Positions 59,416 to 64,000 of a DNA stretch of 64,000 nucleotides are shown here, piece by piece. Every line of letters begins with the position of its first letter. The stretch's first letter is position 1. The notes beneath the pieces were generated by a model. The model searched no databases. It saw only the letters and a program-made list of their open reading frames with translations, and was not told the DNA's origin. The DNA lies in NCBI RefSeq assembly GCF_001050275.1, contig NZ_BBYA01000011.1, positions 62,001-126,000 on the forward strand, read 5' to 3'. This DNA is from Leptolinea tardivitalis (GTDB lineage Bacteria; Chloroflexota; Anaerolineae; Anaerolineales; Anaerolineaceae). The translations under genes and the position numbers were made by a program.

Positions 59416-60311
59416 CGAAGAAAGAGAAGTGAAATAAGCAGAAGCACGGGCGTTGTACCGGCTCCCGCCAGGATGAGATAGGCCGCCATACGTTGTTCCA
59501 GATGGCGATAGTAAAACAATCCGACCGATAGCGAGATGGCAACGCTTATAGCTGCCAGAATAGGCAACAAGAGCAGCCTTTCCGGTGAGACTGGAGGTAA
59601 TGGACTACCTGTCGGAGTAAAGCCAATTGAAATCTGATTTCGTGATGGGATGATGATCACCGTTCCTGCCAGCAGAAGAATTGTGGCGATCAAACTGACG
59701 AGAATGGGTAGTCTGGCAATTCGGTCGCGCCAGACATTTCGCATAAAAGCAGCCGGTTGAGAGCTGAAAGCCGGCATCGGTGATAAGCTGCCCATTTCTG
59801 AGGTTCTCTGGAAGGCCTTCATAAAAACTTTTGGTTGGGCAGGGGAAATGGCGAAAATTCGCGTAGGAGTGGCAATCAACAAAAGAGTATCCGGTTCAGC
59901 GGCAATGAATTCCACCAACCCCAATTCAGCCACAGAGGAGAAGCCCAGAAGTGCGCCTGGCCAACTGAATCTCGGTTGGTTCAGATGAAATCCAAGCTCA
60001 GAAGCGGGACGTACCCATTCAATGGTATTTAATGGGATATCTTCCGCTCGCAATCCCCAACGCAGCCGCAGACCTTCGCGTTCCAATTCATACGTTGCAC
60101 GGCCGAGTGCAATGGCGCGATATACGATCAGAGGAACCGGGGCGAGAAAAACCATCGAGATAAAAAGCAACCCGATGAAGTACAGGCCGATCTCCTGATC
60201 CATGGCCAGCCAGAATGTCAAACCGCCCGCGCTGAAAAATGCCAGGGCAGCGCCAATTTGAAAAATCAGTCCCCGCCGCCGGGGCGGGCGGAAGGTGTTC
60301 TCTTCCGTCAT
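59412..60311 (-). CDS. Membrane protein with bacterial PH-like domain
   Basis: A 299-aa protein. Two transmembrane helices near the N-terminus (IGAALAFFSAGGLTFWLAM; LYFIGLLFISMVFLAPVPLIVY) precede a PH-like beta domain (YELEREGLRLRWGLRAEDIPLNTIEWVRPASEL ... LLLIATPTRIFAISPAQPKVFMKAFQ). Three more hydrophobic helices follow. This resembles bPH2-type proteins. Function unknown. The ATG at 60311 overlaps the DegT stop by four bases, so it is co-translated. Confidence 0.75.
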   Translation of the reverse strand: MTEENTFRPPRRRGLIFQIGAALAFFSAGGLTFWLAMDQEIGLYFIGLLFISMVFLAPVPLIVYRAIALGRATYELEREGLRLRWGLRAEDIPLNTIEWVRPASELGFHLNQPRFSWPGALLGFSSVAELGLVEFIAAEPDTLLLIATPTRIFAISPAQPKVFMKAFQRTSEMGSLSPMPAFSSQPAAFMRNVWRDRIARLPILVSLIATILLLAGTVIIIPSRNQISIGFTPTGSPLPPVSPERLLLLPILAAISVAISLSVGLFYYRHLEQRMAAYLILAGAGTTPVLLLISLLFLR

Positions 60312-61516
60312 ACCAGTTCGCGCAGGGCGCGGCAAACAAATTCAACCTGCTCTTCTTTCATCACACCAGAAAATGGCAGGGCCAGGCCGCGTTCGCCAAG
60401 GTCTTCGGTTACTGGATAGTCACCCGCTTTATACCCGAAGCGTTCAGCCATATACGGCTGTAAATGGATTGGCAGGAAATAGGGTCGTACAGGGATGCCT
60501 TTTTCAGCCAAACGATCGGCTATGACTTTTCGGTTGGCACCGCGGGGGATGCGTACCACATAGACAAACCAGCTCATACGGGTGGTAGTAGGCACGATGG
60601 TCAGGGGTTCGATGGATGGAATGGATGCCAGATGATGGGCATACATGTCTGCCACTTTTTGCCGCTCTGTAAGGAGATAATCGAGCCGTTTTATCTGGGA
60701 CGTGCCCATGGCGGCACTCATCTCATCCATGCGATAGTTATATCCCAGAAGCGTATGCTGAAGCCAGTTGTCACCCGGAGCCCGACCTTGATTGCGTAAA
60801 GCCAGCATGGTCTTTGCATACTGTTCATTATCTGTGATGATCATGCCCCCTTCACCTGTGGTAATTTGCTTATTGGGATAAAAAGCAAAAATGCCGATAT
60901 CGCCCGTCTTGCCGCTGGGAGTGTTCTTATACATAGCCCCAAGGGCTTCACAGGAATCCTCAATGATGGGAAGATTGCGATGATCGGCTATCTGACGGAT
61001 GGCATCCATATCGGCCGGTTGACCGAAAACATCAATGGGAAGCAGAGCTTTCAAGCGAGGGAAAATCTCACTGCCCGCATCATCAAAATACCGGGGAAGT
61101 TTGCGCGGCAGCCACCGGCGGGCATCGGCGCCGCCGGCTGACAGATCTTCAACAGCCTGGGCCAGTTGAGTGGTATCCATGTTGCCAGTAACCGGATCAA
61201 CATCCACAAAGACAGGCAGGGCATTTTCAAATAGGATGGCATTTGTTGAGGCAACAAAAGAAAATGGCGTAGTGATAACAATATCGCCTCTTTGAATGCC
61301 CAGAGCTCGAATGGCCAGATGAAGCCCGGCTGTACCACTGTTAACACCTATGGCATACCGGCAGCCCGTCAATTGGCGGAAGGCTTCTTCAAATCGGTCT
61401 ATCCAGGGCCCCATGCTGAGATATGTGGTATTGATGACAGAACGTACAGCGTTACGGTCTTCTTCAATAATATCCGGAGAAGACATGGGGACTACAGGAG
61501 GATTATTTTTTGTCAT
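60308..61516 (-). CDS. DegT/DnrJ/EryC1/StrS-family sugar aminotransferase
   Basis: A 402-aa PLP-dependent enzyme. VNSGTAGLHLAIRALGIQRGDIVITTPFSF, the Asp-box IIEDSCEALGAMY, and the PLP lysine K216 in FAFYPNKQITTGEGGMI. The C-terminus has WFVYVVRIPRGANRKVIADRLAEKGIPVRPYFLPIHLQPYM. These aminotransferases act on nucleotide-activated keto-sugars for surface glycans; the NeuD-like acyltransferase gene in the same operon fits a pair such as PglE/PglD in bacillosamine synthesis, though substrate is not shown. A region of about 20 residues (LSAGGADARRWLPRKLPRYF) looks like a family-specific insert. Confidence 0.92.
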   Translation of the reverse strand: MTKNNPPVVPMSSPDIIEEDRNAVRSVINTTYLSMGPWIDRFEEAFRQLTGCRYAIGVNSGTAGLHLAIRALGIQRGDIVITTPFSFVASTNAILFENALPVFVDVDPVTGNMDTTQLAQAVEDLSAGGADARRWLPRKLPRYFDDAGSEIFPRLKALLPIDVFGQPADMDAIRQIADHRNLPIIEDSCEALGAMYKNTPSGKTGDIGIFAFYPNKQITTGEGGMIITDNEQYAKTMLALRNQGRAPGDNWLQHTLLGYNYRMDEMSAAMGTSQIKRLDYLLTERQKVADMYAHHLASIPSIEPLTIVPTTTRMSWFVYVVRIPRGANRKVIADRLAEKGIPVRPYFLPIHLQPYMAERFGYKAGDYPVTEDLGERGLALPFSGVMKEEQVEFVCRALRELV

Positions 61517-61520
61517 GTGT

Positions 61521-62270
61521 CTATTTTATCAGGAAGAGCCACTGACTCAGGGCGAGATAAATAGCCGGTGTGAGATTGTGTTTGCTTTTCCGGCTGATCC
61601 AGCCTGTGATCAGGCCGTAACCGGTTGCCAGCAAAACCTGATATATGGCATCTTGTCCAAAGGCACCGTGTAATGACAGCGGGATAACCTGCCAGAGTGT
61701 GAAAAACGCTGCTGAGATCAACCATCCGGTTGTTGGTCCAAACCGTGATGATAATCGCGGTTGTGAATACCCGAAAAAGAAGGTGGTTTCACACAGAGAA
61801 ATCATCAGAAACTGCAGCAATGCCAGTCCTTCGATGGATTCAACTCCATTGGTAATGGCTGAAATTTTAGCCCGAATAAAAATAATCATCGCTGCGATCA
61901 GCAGGCTGAAATTTACATTTGGCCGCAGGGCATCTTTCCCCCAGAGAGCACTGCGGAAAGGTTGTTTTCGGTATACCAGGGCAGCGCCGATGACCAAAAG
62001 CGCAATCAGATCAATGATGATTCGCTGCCATCCGGCTTCAATATTAAACCCCAAAAAAACAGTTGGGATAGTGAAAAAGTATTTGTACACAATAATGCTG
62101 AAGAAAAAGATCACAGCATTGAGTGAGAATGTTATTGAGGCTTCACGCCGAGGGAAAAGAAATTGAAGTGGTTTGACTTTTTGCAGTTGTGGGCTTAATC
62201 CGGCCAGCATTCCCAGGGCAACTATGCCGATCCATTCGGCGGCAATGAGCAAGAGTGTATCGGTAGTCAT
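61521..62270 (-). CDS. CPBP-like membrane protein with degenerate active site
   Basis: A 249-aa polytopic membrane protein. The helix pattern and region ISLCETTFFFGYSQPRLSSRFGPTTGWLISAAFFTLWQVIPLSLHG match CPBP intramembrane proteases. The canonical EExxxRG is CETTFFFGY here and the WH motif is WQ, so catalytic residues are missing. It is probably a non-proteolytic member. Overlaps the bactofilin gene by four bases and is five bases from the aminotransferase gene, so it belongs to the surface/cytoskeleton operon. Confidence 0.75.
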   Translation of the reverse strand: MTTDTLLLIAAEWIGIVALGMLAGLSPQLQKVKPLQFLFPRREASITFSLNAVIFFFSIIVYKYFFTIPTVFLGFNIEAGWQRIIIDLIALLVIGAALVYRKQPFRSALWGKDALRPNVNFSLLIAAMIIFIRAKISAITNGVESIEGLALLQFLMISLCETTFFFGYSQPRLSSRFGPTTGWLISAAFFTLWQVIPLSLHGAFGQDAIYQVLLATGYGLITGWISRKSKHNLTPAIYLALSQWLFLIK

Positions 62271-62731
62271 GATGATCCTTTGATGGGGGCTTTCTTTTCA
62301 GGCGCCGGGGGAGGTGGTTCGGTCGGTTGGGTTTCACCTTCAGGCTCCAGATTCAACTCCACTCGTTCTTCCATGCGAACCTGACCGCGAAGGAATGCGC
62401 CTTCTTCTGTGGAAAATGACACTGTGACCACATCTCCCCAAACCCGGCCAGTGGCGCGAATTTCGATCTTTTCAGCGGTGATATTTCCCCGTACCGCTCC
62501 GGCTACGATGACGGTGTTGGCTCTGAGATTTTCACAGGTGACCCGTCCGGTTTCACCAACTACAACCAGCCCGTGAATGCTGATTTCGCCTTCCATCGGA
62601 CCTTCAATCCGCACACCGCCTGTTCCACGCATGCTGCCATTCCATCGTATACCGGGGCCTAGAACGGTGGTAACCCGTTCTACGGGGGCAGATGGTGTGG
62701 GACCTGGAGTGGAAGGTTGTTTGCGAAACAT
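62267..62731 (-). CDS. Bactofilin family cytoskeletal protein
   Basis: A 154-aa bactofilin. The central beta-helix is clear: TVLGPGIRWNGSMRGTGGVRIEGPMEGEISIHGLVVVGETGRVTCENLRANTVIVAGAVRGNITAEKIEIRATGRVWGDV. Disordered Pro-rich ends flank it (GPTPSAP; TEPPPPAPEKK). Bactofilins polymerise at the membrane without nucleotide and localise cell-wall or polysaccharide enzymes. Ten bases after the NeuD-like gene. Confidence 0.93.
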   Translation of the reverse strand: MFRKQPSTPGPTPSAPVERVTTVLGPGIRWNGSMRGTGGVRIEGPMEGEISIHGLVVVGETGRVTCENLRANTVIVAGAVRGNITAEKIEIRATGRVWGDVVTVSFSTEEGAFLRGQVRMEERVELNLEPEGETQPTEPPPPAPEKKAPIKGSS

Positions 62732-62740
62732 GCGTATCCT

Positions 62741-63439
62741 TTAGCTGCTGGTTGATCGTTCAGGCCAGATCTGACCGGCGTAGACACGTCCACCGGGCGG
62801 GACATCCGCCTTGATCGTTGCACCGTTGCCGATCCGGGCTTCCGCGCCGATGGTCAGATTTAAATTGATGGTAACACCCATTCCGATCTGGGCACGGTCA
62901 TCGATTTTAACACCACCTGCGAGAGTTGCACCAGGAGAAAGATTAACATATTCGCCAATGTAACAATCATGTGAAACTACGACGTGCGAATTAAGCAGAC
63001 TGCCGAACCCTATCCGTGAGTCAGTACCTACATAAGTCAGGGGGAGAATCTGTACCGCAGGTTCAAGAATTGCCGATGGTTCGATCCATGCTGTCGGATG
63101 CACAAGTATGGGGAAGGAAAAGCCGACTTTTTTTAACTTTTCAAAGACCAAAACCCGGGCCTGTACGTTTCCAATTCCCCCTACACTGTTGGCTGCCTGG
63201 CGGAATCCGACATTATATAGATCTTCCAGAATGTCACTTCCGCCAAAAACCGGGAGATCCATGACATGACTTCCCGGTTCCAGATTGTCATCCACAATGC
63301 CGCCAATTTGATAGGCGTCCAGTTCTCTGGTCAGGTCTATCAGGGTTTTGCCGTGGCCGCCGCCGCCAAATAACAAAACAGTGGTCTCGTCGATCCACGG
63401 GGGGATAAGAGATTTCCAATTGATGTTTGTATTACTCAT
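62741..63439 (-). CDS. NeuD/PglD-family sugar O/N-acyltransferase
   Basis: A 232-aa acyltransferase. N-terminal Rossmann-like part (VLLFGGGGHGKTLIDLTRELDAYQIGGIVDD) and C-terminal left-handed beta-helix with hexapeptide repeats (IGFGSLLNSHVVVSHDCYIGEYVNLSPGATLAGGVKIDDRAQIGMGVTINLNLTIGAEARIGNGATI). The catalytic His is in VVSHDC. It acylates an amino or hydroxyl sugar intermediate. First gene of the bactofilin-aminotransferase operon. Confidence 0.92.
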   Translation of the reverse strand: MSNTNINWKSLIPPWIDETTVLLFGGGGHGKTLIDLTRELDAYQIGGIVDDNLEPGSHVMDLPVFGGSDILEDLYNVGFRQAANSVGGIGNVQARVLVFEKLKKVGFSFPILVHPTAWIEPSAILEPAVQILPLTYVGTDSRIGFGSLLNSHVVVSHDCYIGEYVNLSPGATLAGGVKIDDRAQIGMGVTINLNLTIGAEARIGNGATIKADVPPGGRVYAGQIWPERSTSS

Positions 63440-63458
63440 GGGGATTCACTCTCTGTTC

Positions 63459-64000
63459 TTAGGTACTTTCCTGGAGAACAAAGCGCCAGGGCATATTGAC
63501 CCACGGCTCGCCGGCATATTGTATTCCAATTCGTGGAGTGCGGTGAATACGGTCTTCTGTGATGGAGTTGCTTTCTTCAATGAATAGTCCGCCGGATGTA
63601 CCGGTAAGGTCCACTTCATTGCATTCCCGTCCAATGGCCAATGCCCGAGTCAACCGCGCCGGCCCGCTGCACCAGTCACGTTGGGAAATGCCTTGCCGTT
63701 TACAGGCAATGAAGTCCAGACCTTCATCCGGAATCAGACTTCTGATCAACACGGCAGCGGGGTAACCTTCGGGTCCGCAAACACAATTTAGCATCCAGTG
63801 CATGCCATATGTAAAGTATACATAGGCTCGTCCCGGTCTGCCATACATGACGTAATTTCGGGCGGTTTTTCCTGATTTTGCATGGCAGGCCTGATCCTGC
63901 TCGCCGTCATAAGCCTCAGTCTCGTTGATTATCCCGCTGATTCTCTGCCCATTAATCACCCTGACGAGGCGTTTTCCCAGCAAATCATGGGCTACATCAA
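63459..64000 (-). CDS. 3-methyladenine DNA glycosylase (AAG/MPG family), 5' end outside window
   Basis: About 180 C-terminal residues of an Aag-type glycosylase that removes alkylated bases. DVAHDLLGKRLVRVI, INETEAYDGEQDQACHAKSGKTARNYVMYGRPGRAYVYFTYGMHWMLNCVCGPEGYPAAVLIRSLIP are the family core with catalytic Glu and intercalating Tyr; WCSGPARLTRALAIGRECNEVDL follows. The frame continues through the window edge, with only about 10-15 residues likely missing. Nineteen bases before the NeuD-like gene on the same strand. Confidence 0.93.
   Translation of the reverse strand, partial: DVAHDLLGKRLVRVINGQRISGIINETEAYDGEQDQACHAKSGKTARNYVMYGRPGRAYVYFTYGMHWMLNCVCGPEGYPAAVLIRSLIPDEGLDFIACKRQGISQRDWCSGPARLTRALAIGRECNEVDLTGTSGGLFIEESNSITEDRIHRTPRIGIQYAGEPWVNMPWRFVLQEST

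Noticed and set aside
1-64000. CRISPR arrays, prophage or insertion sequences
   Set aside because: No regularly spaced repeats of CRISPR size beyond the three-copy tRNA-end repeat, and no transposase, integrase or phage structural gene was found.

Overview
This window is a bacterial chromosome segment of moderate GC content. It reads most like Chloroflexota, probably class Anaerolineae. That assignment is inference from gene content: two T-box leaders outside Firmicutes, an archaeal-type aspartyl-tRNA synthetase, TrpB2, a ferredoxin-type membrane [NiFe] hydrogenase, a DnaB/DnaD/DnaC-like replication cluster, bactofilin, and many small zinc-ribbon membrane proteins. No 16S gene or other decisive marker is present. 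Most of the window is ordinary core and metabolic sequence; I see no prophage, transposase, CRISPR array or rRNA.

Layout. 1-2.4 kb (minus): aspS (cut by the window edge), meaB and a B12-binding methylmalonyl-CoA mutase subunit. 2.5-4.6 kb: a ChlI/ChlD-type metal-chelatase gene split by a -1 frameshift at an A-rich slippery heptamer followed by a perfect hairpin, probably programmed frameshifting. 4.7-10.4 kb (minus): CBS protein, ClC channel, orphan DNA methyltransferase, RDD membrane protein, pirin. 10.4-12.3 kb: strong promoter, T-box leader (probable Trp specifier) and trpB2. 12.3-21 kb: HepT/MntA toxin-antitoxin pair, M28 peptidase, methyltransferase-like protein, YjbQ, PadR/GyrI pair with a perfect operator palindrome, zinc-ribbon proteins, homocysteine methyltransferase, DedA. 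21.1-25.5 kb: receiver-GGDEF protein and a large hybrid histidine kinase. 25.5-30.4 kb: a second T-box (probable Val specifier) ahead of a GH13 glycosidase gene and valS.

32-40.5 kb is an eleven-gene operon for a group 4 energy-converting [NiFe] hydrogenase: antiporter-like membrane arm, hydrogenase small and large subunits with all metal-binding cysteines, ferredoxin subunit, maturation protease. 40.7-43.1 kb holds a sugar-phosphate isomerase-like gene with a promoter/operator, then 3-hexulose-6-phosphate synthase and 6-phospho-3-hexuloisomerase. 43.3-45.5 kb: CDF transporter, EamA transporter, and tRNA-Val(CAC) whose 3' end is repeated in tandem downstream. 45.6-50.2 kb (minus): SorC-type regulator, fused E1 alpha-beta and E2 of a 2-oxoacid dehydrogenase complex. 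50.2-53.6 kb: CPBP protease, hydroxyacid dehydrogenase, HEAT-like protein, a regulator with a degenerate receiver.

53.7-57.9 kb (plus): bifunctional nuclease, then dnaB, a DnaD-like gene and an unusual helicase loader with two tandem AAA+ domains. 58.1-63.4 kb (minus): a tight operon of NeuD-like acyltransferase, bactofilin, degenerate CPBP protein, DegT aminotransferase, PH-domain membrane protein and a DUF92-PEBP fusion. The window ends inside a 3-methyladenine DNA glycosylase gene. The most interesting items are the chelatase frameshift, the tRNA-Val 3'-end repeats, the double AAA+ loader, the T-box operon joining a glycosidase to valS, and the hydrogenase operon.
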